Positions 46,699 through 55,846 of a DNA stretch of 64,000 bases are shown piece by piece (the first letter of the stretch is position 1; each line of letters starts with the position of its first letter). The notes beneath the pieces were generated by a model. That model saw only the letters and a program-made list of their open reading frames with translations. It made no database searches and was not told the DNA's origin. The DNA is from Aestuariivivens insulae (GTDB lineage Bacteria; Bacteroidota; Bacteroidia; Flavobacteriales; Flavobacteriaceae): NCBI RefSeq assembly GCF_022662195.1, contig NZ_JAKMCS010000012.1, positions 1 through 64,000 on the forward strand, in the 5' to 3' direction. The position numbers and the translations under genes are program-made.

Positions 46699-49251
46699 AT
46701 GGATGATAATTTTTCACCTAGGGTAAAAGATGTAATTGCTTATAGCAAGGAGGAAGCATTACGTTTAGGCCATGATTTTATTGGCACAGAACATTTAATG
46801 CTTGGTTTATTAAGAGATGGCAATGGTAAGGCTATTAATATACTTAATGCTTTAAATGTAGATTTAAACCACTTAAGACGTAAGGTAGAAATTTTAAGCC
46901 CTGCCAATCCCAATATTTCTGCTTCTTCTAACGAAAAAAAGAACTTACATTTAACACGGCAGGCCGAACGTGCCCTTAAAACAACTTTTTTAGAAGCCAA
47001 ACTGTTTCAGAGTACTTCCATTAACACGGCACACCTGTTACTTTGCATTCTAAGAAATGAAAACGACCCAACTACAAAACTTTTAAATAAACTAAAAGTT
47101 GACTACGACAATGTTAAAGAACAATTCAAACTTATGATTACAAACGACAGTGACTATATAGAACCTAAATCAGAGTCTTTCCAAGACGATGATTCAGGCA
47201 CTGAAGAAGCTTCAGATAAGGACAATATTTTTAATACCCCTACAAGCAAGTCTAGCAAAAAATCCAAAACCCCTGTTCTAGACAATTTTGGGCGCGATTT
47301 AACTGCATTGGCAGAAGATGGTAAGTTAGACCCTGTAGTAGGTAGAGAAAAGGAAATAGAACGTGTCTCACAGATTTTAAGTAGACGCAAGAAAAACAAT
47401 CCCCTATTGATTGGCGAACCTGGTGTTGGTAAATCTGCTATTGCCGAAGGATTAGCGTTGCGTATTACCAAGAAGAAAGTATCCCGTATTCTATTCAACA
47501 AACGGGTGGTTACACTCGATTTGGCAAGCTTAGTAGCTGGCACAAAATATCGCGGACAGTTCGAAGAACGCATGAAAGCCGTTATGAACGAACTTGAAAA
47601 GAACGACGATGTTATTTTATTCATTGATGAAATCCATACCATTGTTGGTGCTGGCGGCGCTACAGGAAGTCTAGACGCCTCAAATATGTTCAAGCCTGCT
47701 TTAGCAAGAGGTGAAATTCAATGCATTGGCGCAACTACCTTAGATGAATACAGACAATACATTGAAAAAGACGGTGCCCTGGAAAGACGTTTTCAAAAGG
47801 TTATCATTCAACCTACTACGGTTGAAGAAACCATTGAAATCCTTAACAACATTAAGGGCAAATACGAAGAGCACCATAACGTCGATTTTACCCAAGAAGC
47901 CATTGAAGCTTGTGTGAAATTGACCAATCGTTACATGACAGAACGCTTTCTGCCAGACAAAGCCATTGATGCTTTAGACGAAGCTGGATCGCGCGTACAC
48001 ATTACCAATATTCAAGTTCCTAAACAAATTATTGAACTGGAAAAGAAACTTGAAGATGTTAGGGAAACCAAAAACTCGGTAGTAAGAAAACAAAAATACG
48101 AGGAAGCCGCTAAATTAAGGGACGACGAGAAGCGTCTTGAAAAAGAATTGGCCATTGCCCAAGAAAAATGGGAAGAAGAAACAAAACTCCATAGAGAAAT
48201 TGTTACCGAAGACAATGTTGCCGATGTGGTATCTATGATGACAGGAATACCCGTAAACCGGATTGCACAAACCGAAATCAATAAACTGGCACAATTGCCA
48301 GACTTAATAAAAGGTAAGGTTATTGGCCAGGATGAAGCCGTTTCTAAAGTCGTTAAGGCCATTCAGCGCAACCGAGCTGGACTTAAGGATCCTAACAAAC
48401 CTATTGGTTCGTTTATCTTTTTAGGTCAAACCGGAGTTGGTAAAACACAATTAGCCAAAGTACTATCGAGAGAACTTTTTGATAGTGAAGACGCACTGGT
48501 CCGCATAGACATGAGCGAATACATGGAAAAATTTGCCATTTCCAGATTAATTGGTGCGCCTCCCGGATATGTTGGTTATGAAGAAGGCGGGCAGCTCACC
48601 GAAAAAGTAAGACGCAAACCCTATGCGGTAATCCTTTTGGATGAAATTGAAAAAGCCCACCCCGATGTGTTCAACATGTTGTTACAAGTATTGGACGATG
48701 GTTATTTAACCGATAGCCTGGGCAGAAAGATTGATTTTAGGAACACTATAATCATTATGACATCTAACATTGGAGCCAGAAAACTTAAGGATTTTGGAAC
48801 TGGTATTGGATTTGGAACCGCTTCGCAAAAAGCACAAGAAGATGCCAACGCAAGAAGCGTGATTGAAAATGCCCTTAAAAAATCGTTTGCTCCAGAGTTT
48901 TTAAATAGAATTGATGATGTAGTGGTATTCAATCCGCTTGAAAAAGAAGACATCAATAAGATTATTGATATCGAACTGGAAAAACTTCTGGCAAGAATAA
49001 AAGGCTTAGGTTACAATCTTACCATAACCAATAATGCCAAAGATTATATTGCGGAAAAAGGATTTGATAAACAATACGGAGCCAGGCCATTAAAACGCGC
49101 CATTCAAAAGTACGTTGAAGATGCATTGGCTGAAGAAATTGTAGCATCCCATTTACAAGAGGGCGATAGCATAAAAATAGATTTAGACAAGAAAAATAAT
49201 GAACTAAAAATATCTATTGAAAAAGCCGAAAAGCCTACAGAATCTGAATAA
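46699..49251 (+). CDS. clpC: ATP-dependent Clp protease ATP-binding subunit ClpC
   Basis: An 850-residue Hsp100 unfoldase. It has an N-terminal double Clp_N repeat (1-145), a first AAA+ module with Walker A 'GEPGVGKSA' (Lys245), a UVR-type coiled segment 'QKYEEAAKLRDDEKRLEKEL' (about 455-475) that marks ClpC rather than ClpB or ClpA, and a second AAA+ module with 'GQTGVGKTQ' (Lys582), followed by the D2-small domain. An insert rich in Ser, Glu and Asp links the N-domain and D1 (about 150-190). It delivers substrates to ClpP. It stands alone here, divergent from gyrA. Confidence 0.96.
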   Translation: MDDNFSPRVKDVIAYSKEEALRLGHDFIGTEHLMLGLLRDGNGKAINILNALNVDLNHLRRKVEILSPANPNISASSNEKKNLHLTRQAERALKTTFLEAKLFQSTSINTAHLLLCILRNENDPTTKLLNKLKVDYDNVKEQFKLMITNDSDYIEPKSESFQDDDSGTEEASDKDNIFNTPTSKSSKKSKTPVLDNFGRDLTALAEDGKLDPVVGREKEIERVSQILSRRKKNNPLLIGEPGVGKSAIAEGLALRITKKKVSRILFNKRVVTLDLASLVAGTKYRGQFEERMKAVMNELEKNDDVILFIDEIHTIVGAGGATGSLDASNMFKPALARGEIQCIGATTLDEYRQYIEKDGALERRFQKVIIQPTTVEETIEILNNIKGKYEEHHNVDFTQEAIEACVKLTNRYMTERFLPDKAIDALDEAGSRVHITNIQVPKQIIELEKKLEDVRETKNSVVRKQKYEEAAKLRDDEKRLEKELAIAQEKWEEETKLHREIVTEDNVADVVSMMTGIPVNRIAQTEINKLAQLPDLIKGKVIGQDEAVSKVVKAIQRNRAGLKDPNKPIGSFIFLGQTGVGKTQLAKVLSRELFDSEDALVRIDMSEYMEKFAISRLIGAPPGYVGYEEGGQLTEKVRRKPYAVILLDEIEKAHPDVFNMLLQVLDDGYLTDSLGRKIDFRNTIIIMTSNIGARKLKDFGTGIGFGTASQKAQEDANARSVIENALKKSFAPEFLNRIDDVVVFNPLEKEDINKIIDIELEKLLARIKGLGYNLTITNNAKDYIAEKGFDKQYGARPLKRAIQKYVEDALAEEIVASHLQEGDSIKIDLDKKNNELKISIEKAEKPTESE

Positions 49252-49276
49252 AGAACACTTTTAAACATTATTAAAA

Positions 49277-49313
49277 TCCTACTTTCAATTTGAATGTGGG
49301 ATTTTTTTTTTGA
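49277..49313 (+). terminator. clpC terminator
   Basis: AATCCTAC and GTGGGATT pair, with further A-T pairs inside, followed by nine T residues. It is placed 25 bases after the clpC stop. Confidence 0.75.
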
Positions 49314-49367
49314 AAAAACTGTAACAAAAAAATAATTCGCTAATCTATAGAGTAACAATTTGTTTTA

Positions 49368-49931
49368 TTGACACCAACCCAATTAAATACTGAGCAGCTA
49401 ATAGCACTTTGTAAGTCTGGAGACCAATCTGCGCAATTGGAAATTTATAACAGATACTACAAGGCCATGTACAATGCTTCCATAAGGATTATAAAAAACC
49501 AATTTGAGGCAGAGGACATCATGCAAGATTCATTTTTAATGGCGTTCACAAAACTGGATACCTTAAATGATCCTAAAATTTTTGGTTCATGGTTAAAACG
49601 AATTGTTATAAACAATAGCATACATCACTATAACAAAAACAATAAAAACAACCATGTTCCCTTAGATGATGTACTATACAAGATTAAAGAAGAAACCAAT
49701 GGCTTTGACAGTGCTTATGATTTTAGAAACCTAAAAGCCAAACAGGTTTTAAATGCAATGAAATTACTAAAGGATAATTACAGGATTGCGCTAACCTTAA
49801 ATTTAATTGAAGGCTACGATTATGAAGAAATAAGCGACATTATGAATATCTCTTACACCAATTGTAGAACAACCATCTCAAGAGCAAAAGAGAGTTTAAG
49901 GCAAAAATTACAAGCCTCAATTGCTTACTAA
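49368..49931 (+). CDS. ECF-type RNA polymerase sigma factor
   Basis: 187 residues with sigma region 2 ('YNRYYKAMYNASIRIIKNQFEAEDIMQDSFLMAFTKL', about 27-63) and region 4 ('LKDNYRIALTLNLIEGYDYEEISDIMNISYTNCRTTISRAKESLRQKL', about 137-184). It lacks regions 1 and 3, as extracytoplasmic-function factors do. The best start is TTG at 49368, giving 'MTPTQLNTEQLIALCKSGDQSAQLEIYNRY', the normal N-terminus of the family; there is no nearby upstream ATG in frame. It heads a three-gene set with a membrane-anchored partner and a surface or periplasmic protein. Confidence 0.9.
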   Translation: MTPTQLNTEQLIALCKSGDQSAQLEIYNRYYKAMYNASIRIIKNQFEAEDIMQDSFLMAFTKLDTLNDPKIFGSWLKRIVINNSIHHYNKNNKNNHVPLDDVLYKIKEETNGFDSAYDFRNLKAKQVLNAMKLLKDNYRIALTLNLIEGYDYEEISDIMNISYTNCRTTISRAKESLRQKLQASIAY

Positions 49932-49942
49932 ATCATTTGATT

Positions 49943-50509
49943 ATGGACAAGACAACTTTAGACGATATATTTAAAAACCTAGAACATGATTTTGATACTG
50001 AAAATCCCGAAACTGGGCACGAGGCGCGCTTTTTAAAAAAACTTAAAGACCAGGACGCTCCAGTAATTAAAGTAAACAACACAAAAAAATACAACTGGAG
50101 ATCTTTTGTTGGGATTGCGGCATCCATTTTACTTCTAATAACCATTGCTTTTGGCATGCAGCAAGAAACAGAAACGGGTGATTTAGCTAGCATATCTCCC
50201 AAAATGGCAGAAACGCAAGGTTTTTTTACTGCAACTATCGATGAAGCGCTTAATAAACTAAAAGCAGAGTCAATTCCTGAAGTTCAGAGCTTGGTACAGG
50301 ACGCTTTAAATCAAATCAAAATATTAGAAACAGACTACGAAAAACTCAAAACCGATCTAATTGAAAGCGGTGATGACAACCGCGTTATTTATGCCATGAT
50401 TTCAAACTTTCAAAATCGTATAACTATTTTGAAAAATACTTTAGAACAAATTGATACGGTAAAACAATTAAATGATACATCAAAACATTTAAACGAATCC
50501 CATATTTAG
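49943..50509 (+). CDS. Probable anti-sigma-factor-like single-pass membrane protein
   Basis: 188 residues from the ATG at 49943; an upstream in-frame TTG adds two residues. The cytoplasmic N-terminus has 'FKNLEHDFDTENPETGHEARFLKKL', then one transmembrane helix 'SFVGIAASILLLITIAFGM' (about 58-76), then an extracytoplasmic helical part with coiled-coil character ('LKAESIPEVQSLVQDALNQIKILETDYEKLKTDLIES'). It lacks a recognisable zinc-binding anti-sigma motif. Its place 11 bases after an ECF sigma gene suggests it restrains that factor. This is inferred from context. Confidence 0.65.
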   Translation: MDKTTLDDIFKNLEHDFDTENPETGHEARFLKKLKDQDAPVIKVNNTKKYNWRSFVGIAASILLLITIAFGMQQETETGDLASISPKMAETQGFFTATIDEALNKLKAESIPEVQSLVQDALNQIKILETDYEKLKTDLIESGDDNRVIYAMISNFQNRITILKNTLEQIDTVKQLNDTSKHLNESHI

Positions 50510-50555
50510 ATTACTAAAACATTATATTTTTTCACAACAATTAAAAAACGAACAC

Positions 50556-51644
50556 ATGAAACGAGCACTACATTTTAAAACCCTAGTTACATGCTTAATG
50601 TTGCCCTTATTCATTTCTGCCACATCTGTTATAAAAGATAAGCATAGCAAGACTAAAACTATAAACAAGGAATTTTCGGTTAATGCAGATGCTAGCTTAA
50701 AAGTAAAAAACAGCTATGGCAACTTAGACATTGTTACCTGGAACGAAAACCGAATTGTTTTTGAAATCACCATTACCGCTTCTGGCAAAGATGAAGAAAA
50801 AGTAATGGAAAAATTAAATGCTGTAGATGTAACCTTTTCAGCTACAAAAGATTTGGTTGCCGCAGAAACTAAATTCAACAAGAAAAGCTCTAAATCTTGG
50901 TGGGATTGGGGAGGCAAAAGCAAGGTTAACATAAAGGTAAATTACGTGATTAAAATGCCCATATCCAACCATGTTAATTTAAAAAACAATTATGGCAATA
51001 TAAACTTAGAGAAACTAGAAGGTAAGGCCACAATACATTGTGATTATGGAAAAATAACCACTGGTGAATTAATGGCAGATGATAACGCTCTCGAATTTGA
51101 CTACAGTAAAGGCTGCTACTTTGAATATATAAAAAGCGGAAGTATAAATGCCGACTATAGCGAATTCACCGTTTCGAAAGCCCAAAAAATTGACCTTAAT
51201 GCAGATTACACCAATTCAAAAATTGAAATAGCGGAAGACGTAAATTACAATTGTGATTATGGCAATATCAAAATAGATAAAGCAAACAATATAGTTGGAA
51301 ATGGCGATTACCTAACCACTATTATAGGAGATGTTTACAAAAGCGTTACCCTTAAAGCAGATTATGGCAATATTAAAATAGGTAGAATGGATGAACATGC
51401 AACGAATGCTACCATCGACTCCGACTATACCGGTATAAAAATAGGTTACGATCCAAACTATAATTTTAAATTCAACTTAGATTTAGATTATGCGTCTTTT
51501 ACAGATAAGGACGGACTAACCGTCACCAAAGAAACCAAAAACTCTGTTAGCAAATTATACCAAGGATATCATGGTAACCAATCATCAAATAATGTCATAA
51601 CCATTAAATCAGATTATGGCAATGTAACCTTTTTCAAAAATTAA
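50556..51644 (+). CDS. Exported DUF4097-like (adhesin-type beta-solenoid) protein
   Basis: 362 residues with a signal peptide ('LVTCLMLPLFISATS'). Many short repeats follow the pattern 'xx-Y-G-N-I/L-x': 'VKNSYGNLDI', 'LKNNYGNINLEKLEGKATIHCDYGKI', 'CDYGNIKID', 'LKADYGNIKIG', ending 'IKSDYGNVTFF'. This fits the DUF4097/DUF2807 right-handed beta-solenoid group, often encoded with ECF sigma and anti-sigma genes. Probably cell-envelope located; function is unknown. Likely co-transcribed with the two upstream genes. Confidence 0.75.
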   Translation: MKRALHFKTLVTCLMLPLFISATSVIKDKHSKTKTINKEFSVNADASLKVKNSYGNLDIVTWNENRIVFEITITASGKDEEKVMEKLNAVDVTFSATKDLVAAETKFNKKSSKSWWDWGGKSKVNIKVNYVIKMPISNHVNLKNNYGNINLEKLEGKATIHCDYGKITTGELMADDNALEFDYSKGCYFEYIKSGSINADYSEFTVSKAQKIDLNADYTNSKIEIAEDVNYNCDYGNIKIDKANNIVGNGDYLTTIIGDVYKSVTLKADYGNIKIGRMDEHATNATIDSDYTGIKIGYDPNYNFKFNLDLDYASFTDKDGLTVTKETKNSVSKLYQGYHGNQSSNNVITIKSDYGNVTFFKN

Positions 51645-51674
51645 ATGCATCATCAGCAAACAACGGACAGTAAC

Positions 51675-51705
51675 AAAAAAACCACTCAAATTGAGTGGTT
51701 TTTTA
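51675..51705. terminator. Bidirectional terminator
   Basis: AAAAAACCACTCAA and TTGAGTGGTTTTTT pair almost perfectly, with A run before and T run after. It ends the DUF4097-like gene and the convergent lipoprotein gene. Confidence 0.85.
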
Positions 51706-51722
51706 ATAACTTATTTAAACCT

Positions 51723-52706
51723 TTAATTGACTGTATAAACCTTTAATTCCTGTAGAACATTACTAGTAATATTATCGTCTGCATCATAAACAGTACCTTC
51801 AACTTTTACCACACCTACATCCTTAGCAAAATAATAAACATAATCTACAGTAGCAGTGCTTGCTGGCAGACCTTCTATTGATGTTACCTGCTTAAACCCA
51901 AGCTTAATAACATTAGAGAACGTTACTCCATTCGACTCTACAGATATGTTTTTGTCCAAAATTTCGCAATCAATATTATAATTAGACTTAACATCTGGTA
52001 AGTTAGGTACACCATCAGCTATTGGAGCATAAGATGTTACCACATCAAAACTAGTACTCCATTTCCCTCCTACATCAAGATAATCCCTTAAAATTATATA
52101 ATCATAAGCGCTTTGGGTTACTTTATAAGTTTGAGGTATTTCTAATGTCATTTCACTTATCGCAATGTGATAATCCCCATTGTGCTTATGTGTGTAATAT
52201 TTAACATTAATATTTTCAAGACCTGTGCCATCAGTACCCTGTGCAGCTCCTATAAAGTTACTGTAATAATATCTTGAAACCCCTAGATAGTCTTCTACTC
52301 CACCTATTTTCATAGTCGATTCTGGCTGGGAAACACCATCAATCTTTTGATTGTAAGTCCAACTGTTCTCCACATTCATAGGCCAATAATCACCAGATGC
52401 TGAAGGCTCCTCTCCACAATCTCCCAAGGCATCAACCAATAATTGAAAACTACCATCTGGATCGCCACATACCGCTATTTGATCTTCTAGAGCAGCCTTA
52501 TAGGCTTGGCATAGCACTATATAATTTTCATCTGACGGCACTACCGTTGCATAATTCAATGCCGCTGCTGCTAGATTTTGAGTCGCTTCTTCACAAGACG
52601 GAACTTCTTCAGGTACATCCCCTTCATAAGGCTCTATATTACAAGAGAAAAAAAACGAAACAAGTACAATGGTAGCAAAAAAAGACTTCAAGTGGTTAAA
52701 ATTCAT
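51723..52706 (-). CDS. Hypothetical lipoprotein
   Basis: 327 residues with a lipobox signal ('SFFATIVLVSFFFSC'). Residues about 35-100 are helical and contain evenly spaced cysteines ('PSCEEATQNL', 'VLCQAYKAALEDQIAVCGDPDGSF', 'LGDCGEEP'). The rest looks like a beta-rich domain beginning 'YWPMNVENSWTYNQKIDG', reminiscent of DUF-type extracellular domains in flavobacteria. I do not recognise a functional family. A good -7 box (complement of CAAACATA, 52725-52732) lies 19 bases before the ATG. Confidence 0.65.
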   Translation of the reverse strand: MNFNHLKSFFATIVLVSFFFSCNIEPYEGDVPEEVPSCEEATQNLAAAALNYATVVPSDENYIVLCQAYKAALEDQIAVCGDPDGSFQLLVDALGDCGEEPSASGDYWPMNVENSWTYNQKIDGVSQPESTMKIGGVEDYLGVSRYYYSNFIGAAQGTDGTGLENINVKYYTHKHNGDYHIAISEMTLEIPQTYKVTQSAYDYIILRDYLDVGGKWSTSFDVVTSYAPIADGVPNLPDVKSNYNIDCEILDKNISVESNGVTFSNVIKLGFKQVTSIEGLPASTATVDYVYYFAKDVGVVKVEGTVYDADDNITSNVLQELKVYTVN

Positions 52707-52847
52707 AATGTAGATTTATTTCTACAAACATACTAATTAATATTATTTTTCGGATACTTTGTCTTACCTCTTTGACACTAAAAACGGATTCAAAAACTTA
52801 TCTAAAACCACCCTTGATCCAGACTCAATTACCCCACATACATTGCT

Positions 52848-53333
52848 CTATAAGGGAATTGCATACGTATGCTTTATCTCCCCCATAACAAAAGTACTAT
52901 GAGCACTTCCTACACCTGGGATATTACCCAAGCGATCCAATACAAAACTTTGATACTCTTTCATATCGCTAACCCGAATTTTTAAAAAAAAGTCGTAATC
53001 TCCAGAAATATTGTAGCACTCTACTACTTCTGGAAGCGCAAGGATCCCCTCTACAAATTGATTTCCTATTTTACGTGTGTGTTCCTTTAATGAAATATTA
53101 CAAAAAACCATTAAGCCTTTATTTAACTTCTCTGCATCTAAAACAGCTACATAGTTTTTTATATATCCAGCCCTCTCCAACTTCTTAACACGCTCAAATA
53201 CAGGCGTTGGAGATAAATCCACTTTAGCCGCCAATTCTTTAATGGTTAAATTAGACTTTGCCTGTAATATTTTCAAAATACGCATATCAACAGTGTCCAG
53301 CTGCAATACAGATTTTTTTTCTATTAACCCCAT
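52848..53333 (-). CDS. Lrp/AsnC-family transcriptional regulator
   Basis: 161 residues: an N-terminal helix-turn-helix ('LDTVDMRILKILQAKSNLTIKELAAKVDLSPTPVFERVKKLERAGYI', about 12-58) and a C-terminal RAM ligand-binding domain ('VEGILALPEVVECYNISGDYDFFLKIRVSDMKEYQSFVLDRLGNIPGV'). This is standard length and order for Lrp/AsnC. It is divergent from metE with 135 bases between them, so control of methionine synthesis or of itself is plausible. A perfect 8-bp inverted repeat overlaps its likely promoter. Confidence 0.93.
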   Translation of the reverse strand: MGLIEKKSVLQLDTVDMRILKILQAKSNLTIKELAAKVDLSPTPVFERVKKLERAGYIKNYVAVLDAEKLNKGLMVFCNISLKEHTRKIGNQFVEGILALPEVVECYNISGDYDFFLKIRVSDMKEYQSFVLDRLGNIPGVGSAHSTFVMGEIKHTYAIPL

Positions 53334-53366
53334 CCTTATTTAGTTTGAAAAGATTTTTATTCTGAT

Positions 53367-53387
53367 ATATCTATCAAATATAGATAT
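53367..53387 (-). promoter_or_regulatory. Lrp-gene promoter box within an inverted-repeat operator
   Basis: ATATCTAT (53367-53374) and ATAGATAT (53380-53387) are exact inverted halves with a 5-base spacer. On the minus strand a perfect -7 box TATATTTG (complement of 53375-53382) lies inside it, 34 bases before the regulator's ATG. This is the arrangement for autorepression. A rightward TAATTTTG at 53434-53441 is a candidate -7 box for metE, though no TTG is well placed for it. Confidence 0.5.
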
Positions 53388-53468
53388 TATATTCAAATAA
53401 CTACATATATCATTCTTTTTCATTCTTTAAATTTAATTTTGAACAGTCATTAACACTAATAATATTTT

Positions 53469-55772
53469 ATGAAATCTACCATTTTAGGATACCCAAGAAT
53501 TGGAAACAAACGCGAACTTAAAAAAGCCTGTGAAGCTTTTTGGGCTGGAAAAATAGACGAAACGGCACTACTGCAAACCGGAGCTGAAATAAAAAAACAA
53601 AATTGGCTTCTGCAGGAAGAATTAGGGCTTGATTTAATTCCATCCAACGATTTTTCTTTTTACGACCAGGTTTTAGACACCTGTTTAATGGTTGGATGTA
53701 TTCCAACACGCTACAAAAACATTGCTGAAAATAACTTTTTAGAGCTCTATTTTGCAATGGCCCGAGGTCTTCAAAAAGAAGATATCGATGTAACCGCCAT
53801 GGAAATGACAAAATGGTTTGACACCAATTATCATTATATCGTTCCTGAATTTGAAAAAGGACAAACTTTCGAATTCTTTTCAAAAAAAATTATCAACGAA
53901 TATACCGAGGCACTGGAACTGGGAGTTAAAACAAAGCCTGTACTGGTAGGCCCTGTAACATTTCTTTTGTTAGGAAAGGAGAAAGAAGCAGGGTTTCACA
54001 GATTGGATTTATTAAGTGAGCTGCTGCCTGTTTACCTTGAAATAATTCAAGAACTAACAAACTTAGGAGTTGAATACATACAATTTGATGAGCCTTGCCT
54101 TGCCCTAAATCTTAATTATAAAGAACAACAAGCTATTAAATCCACTTACGAACAAATAAACACCAAATTCCCAAAGCTAAAAATATACCTAGCCAACTAT
54201 TTTGACTGTTATGGTGATAATTTAGAGATTGCCCTTCAATTACCGGTAGACACATTGCATCTGGATTTGGTAAGGTGCCCGCTTCAACTTGATGACATTC
54301 TGGAGTCTAAACACTTTAACCCTAGCACTAAATTATCCTTAGGGCTTATTAACGGAAGAAACGTTTGGAAAAATAACTTTGAAGCGTCATTGAAAATTAT
54401 AGAAAAAGCATCCTCTAAAATTCCTTTGGATAATTTATGGATTTCGGCTTCTTGTTCGTTACTACACACACCTTACGACCTAGACCTAGAAACCAATTTA
54501 CCATCCGAAATAAAACAATGGCTGGCCTTTGCAAAACAAAAACTTAATGAAATAATAGCGCTTAAAAACCTGTCCTTACCAGAAAACGATGCCTATTTAT
54601 TCCTTTTTGAGGAAAATAAGCTGGCCAACTTAACAAGAAAAAAATCAAAATTAATTCACAACCAAAACGTAAAAGAGCGCATTGCAAACCTAGAAGATTC
54701 AGACAGCCATAGAGCAAGTAATTTCAAGGTACGGCAAACAAAACAAAAGCATGCGCTTAACTTACCTTTATACCCAACAACTACCATTGGTTCGTTCCCA
54801 CAAACAAAAGAAGTTAGAAGTTGGCGGTTAAAACATAAAAAGGGGCTGTTATCCCAAACAGAATACGACGCCCTAATTGCAAAAGAAATAGAGGCCTCTA
54901 TACATTTTCAAGAAGATATAGGACTGGATGTACTTGTTCATGGTGAATTTGAGCGTAATGATATGGTTGAATATTTTGGAGAAAAATTAAACGGATTTGT
55001 CTTTAGTGACTTTGGATGGGTACAAAGCTACGGTAGCCGATGCGTAAAGCCCCCTATTCTATTTGGTGATGTATCCCGCAACAAGCCTATGACCGTAAAA
55101 TGGTCTTCCTACGCCCAGTCGTTGACCAACAAACCATTAAAAGGTATGCTAACCGGTCCTGTAACCATTTTGCAATGGTCCTTTGTTAGGGATGACCAAC
55201 CCAGAAAAATTACCTGCAATCAAATAGCCCTAGCCATTAGGGACGAGGTTGTTGACCTTGAAAAGCATGGTTTAAAAGTAATACAGATTGACGAACCCGC
55301 TATTAGAGAAGGCCTACCGTTAAGAAAAGAAGACTGGGCTAACTATTTAAACTGGGCCGTTAAAGCGTTTAGAATTTCAGCCAGTGGCGTTAAAGATGAA
55401 ACCCAAATCCATACCCATATGTGTTATTCTGAATTTAATGACATTATAGCGAGCATTGCCGATATGGATGCCGATGTCATCACCATTGAAACCTCACGCT
55501 CTGAAATGGAACTGCTTGATGCCTTTGTTAATTTTAAGTATCCCAATGAAATAGGACCTGGAGTTTACGATATTCACTCGCCGCGAGTACCAACGCTAGA
55601 TGAAATTGAGCAACTTCTTATAAAAGCTAAAAACGTACTGCCAAAAGAGCATATTTGGGTAAATCCAGATTGTGGCTTAAAGACCAGGAATTGGCCAGAA
55701 ACCAAAAAAGCTTTAGAGAATATTGTAAAAGCTGCTAATAATCTAAGAAAGCTGGAAACTGAACTAGTATAG
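53469..55772 (+). CDS. metE: Cobalamin-independent methionine synthase
   Basis: 767 residues, the usual length of 5-methyltetrahydropteroyltriglutamate-homocysteine methyltransferase. The N-terminal barrel starts 'TILGYPRIGNKRELKKACEAFWAGKI'. The C-terminal catalytic barrel has 'TTIGSFPQTKEVR', 'DVLVHGEFERNDMVEYFGE', 'VIQIDEPAIREGLPLR' and zinc-site segments 'QIHTHMCYSEF' and 'WVNPDCGLKTRNW'. It makes methionine from homocysteine without B12. No cobalamin or SAM riboswitch fits in the 135-base gap upstream. Regulation by the divergent Lrp protein is possible. Confidence 0.97.
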   Translation: MKSTILGYPRIGNKRELKKACEAFWAGKIDETALLQTGAEIKKQNWLLQEELGLDLIPSNDFSFYDQVLDTCLMVGCIPTRYKNIAENNFLELYFAMARGLQKEDIDVTAMEMTKWFDTNYHYIVPEFEKGQTFEFFSKKIINEYTEALELGVKTKPVLVGPVTFLLLGKEKEAGFHRLDLLSELLPVYLEIIQELTNLGVEYIQFDEPCLALNLNYKEQQAIKSTYEQINTKFPKLKIYLANYFDCYGDNLEIALQLPVDTLHLDLVRCPLQLDDILESKHFNPSTKLSLGLINGRNVWKNNFEASLKIIEKASSKIPLDNLWISASCSLLHTPYDLDLETNLPSEIKQWLAFAKQKLNEIIALKNLSLPENDAYLFLFEENKLANLTRKKSKLIHNQNVKERIANLEDSDSHRASNFKVRQTKQKHALNLPLYPTTTIGSFPQTKEVRSWRLKHKKGLLSQTEYDALIAKEIEASIHFQEDIGLDVLVHGEFERNDMVEYFGEKLNGFVFSDFGWVQSYGSRCVKPPILFGDVSRNKPMTVKWSSYAQSLTNKPLKGMLTGPVTILQWSFVRDDQPRKITCNQIALAIRDEVVDLEKHGLKVIQIDEPAIREGLPLRKEDWANYLNWAVKAFRISASGVKDETQIHTHMCYSEFNDIIASIADMDADVITIETSRSEMELLDAFVNFKYPNEIGPGVYDIHSPRVPTLDEIEQLLIKAKNVLPKEHIWVNPDCGLKTRNWPETKKALENIVKAANNLRKLETELV

Positions 55773-55795
55773 CCCAAAAGCCACGCTTCAACTAA

Positions 55796-55846
55796 GAAAG
55801 CCTAAATTCTGAGTTAAAACAACTCAGCATTAGGCTTTTCTTTTTT
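55796..55846. terminator. metE terminator that overlaps the 3' end of the convergent MFS gene
   Basis: AAAGCCTAA..CTGAGTT and AACTCAG..TTAGGCTTT make a long stem with small internal loops, then 'tcttttttc'. The right arm and loop include the last codons and stop of the MFS gene (stop at 55814-55816), so one sequence is both terminator and coding. Confidence 0.75.

Noticed and set aside
47154-47693. 179-residue frame antisense to clpC
   Set aside because: Shadow of the strongly conserved AAA+ coding sequence; product is Ser/Leu-rich with no domain.
53334-53468. Cobalamin or SAM riboswitch before metE
   Set aside because: Only 135 AT-rich bases, shared with the lrp promoter, and none of the conserved riboswitch core sequences are present.
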